A stretch of 64,000 bases of DNA. It comes from Nocardioides hwasunensis (GTDB lineage Bacteria; Actinomycetota; Actinomycetes; Propionibacteriales; Nocardioidaceae). Both the position numbers and the translations under genes were made by a program. The notes beneath the pieces were generated by a model. That model searched no databases, was not told the origin of the DNA, and worked only from the letters and a program-made list of their open reading frames with translations. Below, in pieces: positions 33,265-43,518 of this stretch (positions are counted from its first letter, which is position 1; every line of letters starts with the position of its first letter). The stretch covers positions 620,001-684,000 of the forward strand of contig NZ_JACXYY010000001.1 in assembly GCF_014779665.1 (NCBI RefSeq). The letters are read 5' to 3'.

Positions 33265-33933
33265 ATGATCGACCCCGTGATCACGTTCCTCGGACTCGGG
33301 CCCGGCCGGGACTTCGTGCTGCTCGCCCTGCCGAAGACCGCGAGCACCAGTCTCGAGCGCACGCTGGCGCCGTACGCCACCGAGGTGGTGGGCTCGCCGC
33401 CGGGCCAGAAGCACCTGCCGGCCCGAGGTTTCGTCCACACCCGGGCCCGCACGCTCGCCGAGCAGGGGCATCCGCGCGAGTCCTACGAGCTCGTCACGAT
33501 GTTCCGCGAGCCGGTCGCCTGGCTCGAGTCGTGGTGGCGCTACCGCTCGCGCGACGACAGCCGGCAGTCGACCGCGGACATGACGTTCGAGCAGTTCGCC
33601 CTGCACTACCTCGCCGGTGACGACGACGCGCCGACGCCGAAGGGCCGGCCGGCGAGGTTCATCCGTGCCGAGGGCGGGGTCGCTGTGGACCGGATCTTCA
33701 GCGTCGACCGCCCCGACGTGTGGGAGCCGTGGTTCGCCGAGCGGGTCGGAGCGCCGCTGGAGTTCGGGCGCCGCAACGCCTCGGGTGCCGAGCGGGGCGC
33801 GCTGTCGTTCGCGACGCGGGAGGCGCTGGCCGCCCACTTCGCCCCGGAGTACGAGGTGTGGCATCGGCTTGCCGCGACAGGGGAGTGGGCAGGCGCCCGA
33901 GGCACACCGCTGCTCGAGGCCCGGTCTCAGTAG
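33265..33933 (+). CDS. Sulfotransferase-like protein, divergent
   Basis: The 222-residue protein has a P-loop-like LLALPKTASTSLE and a second segment ELVTMFREPVAWLESWWRYR, matching the 5' and 3' PAPS-binding regions of the sulfotransferase superfamily, although overall similarity to its two neighbours is low. It lies on the opposite strand between two close paralogues, and its stop overlaps the convergent paralogue by 7 bp. The ATG start has no clear ribosome-binding site or -10 box; a GTG at codon 5 is possible. Confidence 0.75.
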   Translation: MIDPVITFLGLGPGRDFVLLALPKTASTSLERTLAPYATEVVGSPPGQKHLPARGFVHTRARTLAEQGHPRESYELVTMFREPVAWLESWWRYRSRDDSRQSTADMTFEQFALHYLAGDDDAPTPKGRPARFIRAEGGVAVDRIFSVDRPDVWEPWFAERVGAPLEFGRRNASGAERGALSFATREALAAHFAPEYEVWHRLAATGEWAGARGTPLLEARSQ

Positions 33934-34568
33934 GTGTAGCCGAAGAGGTCGATGTCCTCGGCGTAGACCTCGGCGATCTTCTTGCGGGTCTCGTCGGTGA
34001 AGTAGTCGTGGTAGGTGCCGTGCCTCGACTTGTTCTTGTGGACGGGCACCGACGGCTCGAGGCCGAGCTGGACCTGCACCTTCTGGAGGTCTGCGACGAA
34101 GTTCTCCGTGCGTCCGATGAAGTCGACCTCGCGACCGAACTTCGGAGCCCGCAGGTACCTGATCTGCGGAGTCCCGACCCGCGGCAGCTCCTCGGTGCCG
34201 CGCATCACGAACTCGTCGAACCCGGAGTACGCCGCCGCGGCTCGCCACATGTCGTTGCCGTCGCGCATCGAGCCGTGGAAGACGTCCTGCGGCTTGCCGC
34301 TGGACGGGCCGTGGCGGCGGTCCCACTGCGAGATCATCGAGTACCACGACACCATCCGCGCCCAGGGGTTCCGGACGAAGCCGAAGGTCCAGTGGCCCAC
34401 GGCCTGCGGCTCGTGCTTGAGGATCCTGCCCAGCGTCGCGTGTCGGCCCAGAGGGGCCTCGCCCTTGCGGGCGTCGGGACACGCCGCCTCGACCGTCTGC
34501 TCGATCGACACGCCACCGGTCTTCGGGACGTGGACGAAGAGCACCTGCCGGGTGTCGCTGATGAGCAC
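33927..34568 (-). CDS. Sulfotransferase family protein (paralogue 2)
   Basis: The 213-residue protein is the same length as paralogue 1 and colinear with it throughout: FVHVPKTGGVSIEQ for the 5'-phosphosulfate loop, FGFVRNPWARMVSWYSMI for the 3'-phosphate site, and NKSRHGTYHDYF near the C terminus. The pair arose by local duplication. The acceptor is unknown; candidates in actinobacteria are cell-surface glycolipids or polysaccharides. GTG 34568 has TAGCCT 6 nt upstream, and the gene is divergent from the ABC-F gene. Confidence 0.85.
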   Translation of the reverse strand: MLISDTRQVLFVHVPKTGGVSIEQTVEAACPDARKGEAPLGRHATLGRILKHEPQAVGHWTFGFVRNPWARMVSWYSMISQWDRRHGPSSGKPQDVFHGSMRDGNDMWRAAAAYSGFDEFVMRGTEELPRVGTPQIRYLRAPKFGREVDFIGRTENFVADLQKVQVQLGLEPSVPVHKNKSRHGTYHDYFTDETRKKIAEVYAEDIDLFGYTY

Positions 34569-34574
34569 GCGCCG

Positions 34575-34628
34575 AGGCTATCCCACGCTCACCCACCCAT
34601 GCCGTCCCGTCGGCGCGCCGTCTAGCCT
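34575..34628. promoter_or_regulatory. Divergent -10 elements, sulfotransferase paralogue 2 and ABC-F
   Basis: The minus-strand TAGCCT (34575-34580) lies 6 nt before GTG 34568. The plus-strand TAGCCT (34623-34628) lies 6 nt before GTG 34635. Confidence 0.6.
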
Positions 34629-34634
34629 GTGGCC

Positions 34635-36272
34635 GTGACCGGCACCCTCGTCGCGAAGGACCTGGCCGGCGGCCACGGGCAGCGCACCCTCTTCGAGTCC
34701 CTCGACCTCACCGTCGCGCCGGGGGACGTGGTCGGGGTCGTCGGTGCCAACGGCGCCGGCAAGTCGACGCTGCTGCGGCTGCTCGCCGGCGTGGACGCGC
34801 CGATGGCGGGGCGGGTGTCGACCGCGCCGGCGGACGCGTTCGTCGGGTGGCTGCCGCAGGAGCACGAGCGCGTGCCCGGCGAGACGATCGCCGGCTACCT
34901 CGGGCGCCGCACCGGCGCCACCCCGGCGACGGAGGCGATGGAGTCCGCCGCCGCGTCGCTCGAGTCCGACGATCCCGCCGCCGGGGACGCGTACGCCGCT
35001 GCGCTGGACCACTGGCTCGCCACCGGGGCGCCGGACCTCGAGGACCGGGCGCCCGCGATCCTCGCCGAGCTCGGCCTCGACCTCGGGATCGACACCCTCA
35101 TGACCTCGCTCTCCGGCGGACAGGCGGCCCGGGTCGCGCTCGCCGCGCTGCTGCTGAGCCGCTTCGACGTGGTGCTCCTCGACGAGCCCACCAACGACCT
35201 CGACCTCGCCGGCCTCGAGCGGCTCGAGTCGTTCGTCCGCGGCCTGCGGGCGGGCGTCGTGCTGGTGTCGCACGACCGTGAGTTCCTGGCGCGCTGCGTC
35301 ACCCGCATCGTCGAGCTCGACCTCGCCCAGGGGCAGGTCGCGGTCTACGACGGCGGCTACGACGCCTTCCTCGAGGAGCGCGCGGTCGCCCGGCGGCACG
35401 CGCGAGAGGCGTACGACGAGTTCGCCGGCAAGAAGGCCGACCTGGTCGCTCGCGCCCGCACGCAGCGGGAGTGGAGCTCGCAGGGCGTGCGCAACGCCAT
35501 GAAGAAGTCGCCCGACAACGACAAGATCCGCCGCCGCGCGCAGAGCGAGTCGTCGGAGAAGCAGGCCCAGAAGGTGCGGCAGATGGAGTCGCGCATCGCC
35601 CGCCTCGAGGAGGTCGAGGAGCCCCGCAAGGAGTGGGTGCTCCAGTTCGCGATCGCCGCCGCACCGCGCTCCTCGAGCGTCGTCGCGGTCCTCGACGCCG
35701 CGACCGTGCAGCTCGGCGACTTCCGGCTCGGCCCGGTCTCGCTCCAGGTCTCGGCCGGAGACCGCGTCGCGATCACCGGCCCGAACGGAGCCGGCAAGAC
35801 CACCCTGCTGCGGCTGCTGCTCGGCCACCTCGCCCCCGACGAGGGGCGGGCCTCCCTCGGTGCCACCGTGGCGATCGGCGAGATCGACCAGGCGCGCACG
35901 TCGCTCGACGAGGCGCTGTCGCTCGGCGACGCCTTCGAGGCCGCCGTGCCCGCGATGACGCCCGCCGAGGTGCGCACCCTGCTGGCCAAGTTCGGCCTCA
36001 AGGCCGACCAGGTCGCCAGCCTCGTCGAGCGGCTCTCACCGGGCGAGCGCACCCGTGCGGCGATGGCACTCCTGCAGGCCCGCGGGGTCAACCTGCTCGT
36101 CCTCGACGAGCCGACCAACCACCTCGACCTGCCGGCCATCGAGCAGCTCGAGCAGGCACTCGACTCCTACGACGGCACGCTGCTGCTCGTGTCCCACGAC
36201 CGCCGGCTGCTGGCCCACGTCTCCCTCGACCAGCGCTGGCAGGTCGAGGCCGGCCGCGTGATCGTCGGCTGA
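34635..36272 (+). CDS. ABC-F family ATP-binding protein
   Basis: The 545-residue soluble protein has two ABC ATPase domains and no membrane segment. Domain 1 has GANGAGKSTLL, LSGGQAARVAL and VVLLDEPTNDLDL. The interdomain linker, about 235-310, is charged and helical (EKQAQKVRQMESRIARLEE) as in ABC-F proteins that enter the ribosomal E site. Domain 2 has GPNGAGKTTLL, LSPGERTRAAM and LLVLDEPTNHLDL. ABC-F proteins regulate translation or protect ribosomes from antibiotics; which applies here is unknown. GTG 34635 is preferred to GTG 34629 because the TAGCCT box lies 6 nt before it. Confidence 0.9.
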   Translation: MTGTLVAKDLAGGHGQRTLFESLDLTVAPGDVVGVVGANGAGKSTLLRLLAGVDAPMAGRVSTAPADAFVGWLPQEHERVPGETIAGYLGRRTGATPATEAMESAAASLESDDPAAGDAYAAALDHWLATGAPDLEDRAPAILAELGLDLGIDTLMTSLSGGQAARVALAALLLSRFDVVLLDEPTNDLDLAGLERLESFVRGLRAGVVLVSHDREFLARCVTRIVELDLAQGQVAVYDGGYDAFLEERAVARRHAREAYDEFAGKKADLVARARTQREWSSQGVRNAMKKSPDNDKIRRRAQSESSEKQAQKVRQMESRIARLEEVEEPRKEWVLQFAIAAAPRSSSVVAVLDAATVQLGDFRLGPVSLQVSAGDRVAITGPNGAGKTTLLRLLLGHLAPDEGRASLGATVAIGEIDQARTSLDEALSLGDAFEAAVPAMTPAEVRTLLAKFGLKADQVASLVERLSPGERTRAAMALLQARGVNLLVLDEPTNHLDLPAIEQLEQALDSYDGTLLLVSHDRRLLAHVSLDQRWQVEAGRVIVG

Positions 36273-36275
36273 GCC

Positions 36276-36836
36276 GTGACGACCCTCGGCCCGCCGCGGG
36301 GCTACCGCCCCTCCCAGAAGGTCCTGCACTGGCTGACCGTCGGAGCGCTCGGGGCCCAGCTCGCCGTCGGCTACAACCTCGACCTCGACGACTGCGACCC
36401 GCCGGGGGAGGACCTCAGCGGCGGTGACACGAGCGACGCCTTCGAGGACCGGATGGACCGCCTCGAGGACGCGTGCGAGGCCCGGGCCGACGACTACGAC
36501 CTGATCGGCGGTGGCGTCGACCTCGCAGAGGTGCACCTCTTCCTCGGCCTGCTCGTCCTCGCGCTCGGCGTCGTCCGTCCACTGTGGCGCAGGCACGTCG
36601 GTCTGCCGCCGTGGTCCGAGCACCTCTCGATCGCCGACAAACGGCTCGTGCACTGGACCGAGCGGGCCCTGCTGGCCCTGCTCGTCGTCGTGCCGGTCAG
36701 CGGCCTGCTCCTGGTCGGCACGGGCGACGACGACTGGCTGCCCCTTCACATCGGCGCACACATCGCGTTCTTCGCGGCGCTGGCGGCACACCTGTTCACC
36801 AACGCGCGCCCGAAGATCCTGCGCCGGATGCTCTGA
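36276..36836 (+). CDS. Cytochrome b561-like membrane protein
   Basis: The 186-residue protein has four hydrophobic helices. Helix 1 follows RPSQKVLHWLTVGAL with a candidate heme His, helix 2 contains AEVHLFLGLLVL, helix 3 LVHWTERALLALL, and helix 4 LHIGAHIAFFAALAAHLF. The paired histidines in the helices are the expected ligands of two b-type hemes, as in bacterial cytochrome b561. A long acidic, two-cysteine loop (DLDDCDPPGE through DACEARADD) sits between helices 1 and 2, which is unusual for the family. It starts 3 bp after the ABC-F stop and is probably co-transcribed with it. Confidence 0.82.
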   Translation: MTTLGPPRGYRPSQKVLHWLTVGALGAQLAVGYNLDLDDCDPPGEDLSGGDTSDAFEDRMDRLEDACEARADDYDLIGGGVDLAEVHLFLGLLVLALGVVRPLWRRHVGLPPWSEHLSIADKRLVHWTERALLALLVVVPVSGLLLVGTGDDDWLPLHIGAHIAFFAALAAHLFTNARPKILRRML

Positions 36837-36846
36837 GCCGGCGCGA

Positions 36847-37527
36847 TCAGCTCTCGAGCGGCCAGCCGCGCTGCGCCCAGCCGCCGGTGCCGCCGGCGAC
36901 GTTGAAGGCCGGCACGCCCTGGGCGCGCAGGTGGTCGACCACCTGGCGGCTACGACCCCCGGACTGGCAGATCACGAAGACCGGCTGGTCCTTCGGGAGC
37001 TCCGCGACCCGCGCGGGCACCTCGTTCATCGGGATGTGGATGGCGCCGGGCACGCGCCCTCCGGCCACCTCGTCGGCCTCGCGGACGTCGACGACGTACG
37101 CCCCCTGGCTGTGCACCGCGACGAAGTCGTCGAGCCCGACCTCGTCCTTCGGTGCGTCGGCGGCGGCCTCCTGGGCGGCAGCGGCCTCCTGGCGCACGGC
37201 ATCCATGTCGAGCTCGCGCGCCTGCTGGATCACGCCGCTCAGGGCCTGGGGCGGCAGGGCGCCGGCCTGGTTGAAGAGCAGCACCCCGTCGCGGAAGAGC
37301 ATCAGGGTCGGGATCGAGGTGATCGCCGCCATCTGGGCGAGCTGCTGCTCGGACTCGGTGTCCACCTTGCCGAAGACGATGTCGGGGTTGTCCTCCGACG
37401 CCTTCTCGAAGACCGGGGCGAACTGGCGGCACGGACCGCACCACGACGCCCAGAAGTCGACCAGGACGATGCCCTCACCGCTCACCGTCTGCTCGAAGTC
37501 GGCCAGGGTCAGCTCACGCGTGCTCAT
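36847..37527 (-). CDS. Thioredoxin-rhodanese fusion protein
   Basis: In this 226-residue protein, residues 1-105 are a thioredoxin domain with the active site W29-C-G-P-C33 and the cis-Pro loop SIPTLMLF. An Ala/Glu-rich helical linker spans about 106-128. Residues 130-226 are a rhodanese domain with VVDVREADEV, the catalytic loop C188-Q-S-G-G-R-S, and the C-terminal GGTGGWAQRGWP. The fusion couples a dithiol reductase to a sulfur carrier, so the thioredoxin part could recycle or discharge the rhodanese persulfide. No signal peptide is present, so it is cytosolic. Confidence 0.9.
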   Translation of the reverse strand: MSTRELTLADFEQTVSGEGIVLVDFWASWCGPCRQFAPVFEKASEDNPDIVFGKVDTESEQQLAQMAAITSIPTLMLFRDGVLLFNQAGALPPQALSGVIQQARELDMDAVRQEAAAAQEAAADAPKDEVGLDDFVAVHSQGAYVVDVREADEVAGGRVPGAIHIPMNEVPARVAELPKDQPVFVICQSGGRSRQVVDHLRAQGVPAFNVAGGTGGWAQRGWPLES

Positions 37528-37530
37528 GGC

Positions 37531-38148
37531 TCAAGACTGCCACGCGCCGGGTCGCGCGGGCCGGGTGGTCGCCACGTCGACCCACCAGCAGCACAGGCCG
37601 CCGAGGATCATCGCGAGCGTGCCGAGGGTCCAGCTGCCGACCTCCGCGACCCACCCGGCCGCGCCGGTGCCGAGCGCCGTGACGAGGTGCGTCGACGCCA
37701 CGACCAGCCCGTACGCCGGGATCAGGCCGATCCACCACCAGTGACCGTGGCGGCGGGCCAGCCCCCAGACCACCAGCACGAGCAGGGGAGCCGCCTGGCC
37801 GGAGATGTCGAACAACACCCCGTATGTCCTCCAGAGGTCGTCGCTAGGAAGCAGGAGGAGCGCGGGGACGAGCATCGTGGCCAGGAGGACTGTGAGGGCG
37901 ATCCCGGCCCAGGTCCTCCTACGCGCGTCGCGGGCGCGGAGCAGGACGGTCGGAGCGAGGGTCGCGGCGAAGCGCAGCGGGACGAGCCAGAGCGACGTCT
38001 CGAAGCTCACGCGACCCGCCTGAAGCCATGCGAGCAGGCCGTAGGTGAGCAGCCAGGCTCCGAGCGTGGCGGCCGTGAGAGCGATCTCGCCAGCCGGATC
38101 CGCTGGCCGACGCGTCAGCGCGGCCTCGACTGCCTCCGTTCGGCTCAT
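37531..38148 (-). CDS. Multi-pass membrane protein, unknown function
   Basis: The 205-residue protein has six hydrophobic helices separated by short basic loops (RARDARRR, ARRHGH). Its stop lies 3 bp upstream of the thioredoxin-rhodanese start codon, and it reads in the same direction, so it is the upstream member of an operon with that gene. ATG 38148 has CAGACT 7 nt upstream. The frame stays open to 38574, but that part is antisense to the metallo-beta-lactamase-fold gene. No family was recognised. Confidence 0.6.
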   Translation of the reverse strand: MSRTEAVEAALTRRPADPAGEIALTAATLGAWLLTYGLLAWLQAGRVSFETSLWLVPLRFAATLAPTVLLRARDARRRTWAGIALTVLLATMLVPALLLLPSDDLWRTYGVLFDISGQAAPLLVLVVWGLARRHGHWWWIGLIPAYGLVVASTHLVTALGTGAAGWVAEVGSWTLGTLAMILGGLCCWWVDVATTRPARPGAWQS

Positions 38149-38197
38149 GCGCGGGAGTCTGTCGTGCCCAGCAGGGGATGTCAGGCGAACGGCGCGG

Positions 38198-38905
38198 CTA
38201 CCAGCCGCGCTCGCGCCACTCCGCCAGGTGTGGCCGCTCGTCGCCGAGCCGCCCGTCGTTGCCGTGGCCGGGGTAGAACCAGGTGTCGTCGGGCAGGCGG
38301 CCGAAGAGCTTGGTCTCGACGTCGCCGATGAGCTGGGCGAAAGCATCGGCGTCGCCGAAGGTCCCGCCGACGCCGCCAGGGAAGAGGCAGTCGCCGGTGA
38401 AGAGGTGGGGGCTGGGGGAGACCTCGTCGTCACGGAGCAGCAGGCAGATCGAGCCCGGCGTGTGACCGGCCACGGGGACGACCTGGAGCTCGCACGTGCC
38501 GACCGCGATCGTGTCGTTCTCGCGCACCCGCCGGTCGACGGTGACGCCGGTCTGCTCCTCGATCGCGTCCGCATCGGGCTCGCCCGCGATCACCACGGCG
38601 GCGGGGTGGGCGGCCTTCACCGCGGCGAGCGCGCGGTGGTGGTCCCAGTGCTGATGGGTGGTGACGATGGCCGCGAGCGGCCGGTCACCGACCAGCTCGA
38701 GGAGTCGCGACGGCTCGGCGGCCGCGTCGACGAGGACCTGCGCGCCGGTGTCGGCACACCGCAGCAGGTAGCAGTTGTTGGACATCTTCGGGTCGACCGC
38801 GACCTTCGTCAGGGTCAGGCACCCCAGGGTGCGGACGTCGGCGTCGCCGCCGGGCGACACCTCGCCGGTGTAGGACTCGCCGGGTTCGTGCTGGGTGGTC
38901 ACCAT
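38198..38905 (-). CDS. Metallo-beta-lactamase fold hydrolase (glyoxalase II-like)
   Basis: The 235-residue protein has the zinc-binding TTHQHWDH motif (T-H-x-H-x-D-H), the third ligand in VAGHTPGSICLLL, the bridging Asp in LFTGDCLFPGG and the last His in FYPGHGND. These are the ligands of hydroxyacylglutathione hydrolase-type enzymes; in actinobacteria the thiol is expected to be mycothiol. An orthologous gene sits next to uvrA in mycobacteria. The start codon overlaps the preceding gene by 7 bp (ATGGTGA), so translation is coupled. Confidence 0.87.
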   Translation of the reverse strand: MVTTQHEPGESYTGEVSPGGDADVRTLGCLTLTKVAVDPKMSNNCYLLRCADTGAQVLVDAAAEPSRLLELVGDRPLAAIVTTHQHWDHHRALAAVKAAHPAAVVIAGEPDADAIEEQTGVTVDRRVRENDTIAVGTCELQVVPVAGHTPGSICLLLRDDEVSPSPHLFTGDCLFPGGVGGTFGDADAFAQLIGDVETKLFGRLPDDTWFYPGHGNDGRLGDERPHLAEWRERGW

Positions 38906-39609
38906 GCCTCCATCTCGGGGAGCTCGTTCGTGTCGGACGTCAGGTCGTCGCCGGTGCCCCGGCCGGTGAGCCACCATCCCAGCGCACCCGCCGTACCGCT
39001 CACGACGGGGCCGCCCTCGCCCTCGCCGAAGTGCCAGGAGCGGTCGAGGTCGATCGCCCGGATGCCGAACGGCGTCGACGTGCGGAACCTCGTCATCGCG
39101 TCCAGCAGGACGGTGGCGAACTCGTCGCTCCAGTCGGCGGGGGTGTAGCCGGCCGACAGGTCGGCGTGGTGGATCTCGAGCTCGCGCAGGCGCATCAGCG
39201 GGATGTCGGCGTGCTGGAAGGTCGGCCCGTCCGGCACGCGGTCGAAGCGGCCCGCCCAGTCGTCCTCACCCATCGCCCCCAGGGCCTCGCCGAAGAGCGT
39301 CGTCGAGGCCAGGAACCGCTCGCGCAGGGCCGACGGCGAGGCGTCCGCGAGCCCGGCGATGTCGGCGTCGCGTCCCTCGACCGAGGCATACATCGGCTGC
39401 GGCTCCCCGACGTGCGCGCCGTGCAGCACCCCGGCCAGCGCCTCGGCGTTGAGCGTGAGGTGGGCGACCACGTGCGCACGGGTCCAGCCCGGCAGCAGGG
39501 AGGGCTCGGCGTACGCCGCACCCGCCAGCGCGTCGACCGTGCGCACCAGCTCGGCGTCGGCACGGTCGATCAGGCCGGTCAGGACGGTGAGGTCGGTCAC
39601 GACGGCCAT
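38899..39609 (-). CDS. Maleylpyruvate isomerase family mycothiol-dependent enzyme
   Basis: The 236-residue protein is of the DinB-like type: an N-terminal helical bundle with LLPGWTRAHVVAHLTLNAEAL, providing the metal-binding His residues, and LRELEIHHADLSAGY for the remaining ligand. An SCP2-like C-terminal domain ends VSGTAGALGWWLTGRG. Family members bind a divalent metal and use mycothiol as cofactor. Translational coupling to the glyoxalase II-like hydrolase suggests both act on a mycothiol conjugate. ATG 39609 follows GAGG and is preferred to GTG 39627. Confidence 0.85.
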   Translation of the reverse strand: MAVVTDLTVLTGLIDRADAELVRTVDALAGAAYAEPSLLPGWTRAHVVAHLTLNAEALAGVLHGAHVGEPQPMYASVEGRDADIAGLADASPSALRERFLASTTLFGEALGAMGEDDWAGRFDRVPDGPTFQHADIPLMRLRELEIHHADLSAGYTPADWSDEFATVLLDAMTRFRTSTPFGIRAIDLDRSWHFGEGEGGPVVSGTAGALGWWLTGRGTGDDLTSDTNELPEMEAW

Positions 39610-39672
39610 CGTGCCACCTCGTGCCACCCACCCTCGCGGGTGACGGATGGGCCCGTTGTCGGTGCGGGGTCA

Positions 39673-39678
39673 TAGTGT
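39673..39678 (+). promoter_or_regulatory. Possible -10 element upstream of uvrA
   Basis: TAGTGT lies 6 nt before a GTG at 39685 that is in frame with uvrA. It fits the leaderless pattern of this genome but would add 30 residues to UvrA. Confidence 0.4.
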
Positions 39679-39729
39679 GGAGCGGTGCGTCGTCTTGACC
39701 GCGGCGCGCCATTGGGACGAACATCGAGG

Positions 39730-39743
39730 CGAACACGTGTTCG
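39730..39743. promoter_or_regulatory. LexA (SOS) box upstream of uvrA
   Basis: CGAACACGTGTTCG is a perfect match to CGAAC-N4-GTTCG, the core of the actinobacterial and Gram-positive LexA operator. It lies 31 bp before the homology-based uvrA start at 39775, so uvrA is expected to be repressed by LexA and induced by DNA damage. Confidence 0.75.
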
Positions 39744-39774
39744 ACTCCGACCAGCCGCCAGACAGAGGACCACT

Positions 39775-42855
<3,081 letters not shown>

Positions 42856-42908
42856 GAGGCCCCGCCGGTCGGCCACCGAGGTCACAGCCTCCTCACAGGG
42901 TGGCTGGC

Positions 42909-42914
42909 TAGGGT
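42909..42914 (+). promoter_or_regulatory. -10 element for the Rieske gene
   Basis: TAGGGT, 6 nt, ATG 42921. Confidence 0.6.
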
Positions 42915-42920
42915 CGCCGC

Positions 42921-43391
42921 ATGACGACGATCAACCGACGACGCGCCCTGTCCGGCACCGCCGCCTTCGCCATCGGCGTGCCGGTCCTCGCGGCCTGCGG
43001 CTCCGATGACACGGCCACCGACCCGGGTGCGTCCGGGGCCGACGACCCGAGCTCGGACCCGACGTCCGAGCCCACGTCGAGCGGCTCCGCGAGCTCCGGC
43101 GGTGGCGACTCGCTGGCGTCCGCGAGCGACGTACCGGTGGGCGGGTGCTTCGTCGCAGCCGCTGCCAAGGTGGTGGTGACCCAGCCGACCGAGGGTGAGT
43201 TCAAGGCGTTCTCCGCCGTCTGCACGCACCAGGGCTGCGCGGTCGAGTCGAGCACGGAGGGCGACATCCCCTGCCCGTGCCACGGCAGCAAGTTCTCGCT
43301 GGAGGACGGCTCGCCCCTGTCCGGTCCGGCGACGGCCGCGCTGGCGTCGGTCGCGATCACCGTCGACGGGGACTCGATCCTCCGGGCCTGA
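42921..43391 (+). CDS. Exported Rieske [2Fe-2S] lipoprotein
   Basis: The 156-residue protein starts with a twin-arginine-type signal, NRRRALSGTAAFAIG, ending in a lipobox VLAAC, so it is probably exported folded by Tat and lipidated. A Ser/Asp/Gly-rich linker follows (about residues 27-66). The Rieske domain has cluster ligands in CTHQGCAVES and CPCHGSKFS, spaced as in arsenite oxidase or QcrA-like small Rieske proteins. It is not next to cytochrome bc genes, so its electron partner is unknown. The ATG has TAGGGT 6 nt upstream. Confidence 0.9.
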   Translation: MTTINRRRALSGTAAFAIGVPVLAACGSDDTATDPGASGADDPSSDPTSEPTSSGSASSGGGDSLASASDVPVGGCFVAAAAKVVVTQPTEGEFKAFSAVCTHQGCAVESSTEGDIPCPCHGSKFSLEDGSPLSGPATAALASVAITVDGDSILRA

Positions 43392-43444
43392 GCGTCGGGT
43401 GACCCCGTGACCGGTCGCCTCGTCCGCGAATCACCCGCAGGGGT

Positions 43445-43473
43445 TTGAACGACCTCACGGTGAGACACAATGC
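43445..43473 (+). promoter_or_regulatory. Candidate promoter for the metzincin gene
   Basis: TTGAAC (43445-43450), a 17-bp spacer, then CAATGC (43468-43473). The hexamers are only partly consensus, so this is a weak call. Confidence 0.25.
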
Positions 43474-43518
43474 TCCCCAGACGCCCCGAGGGTGGGCGCG
43501 CACCAGGGGGAGCTCCAC

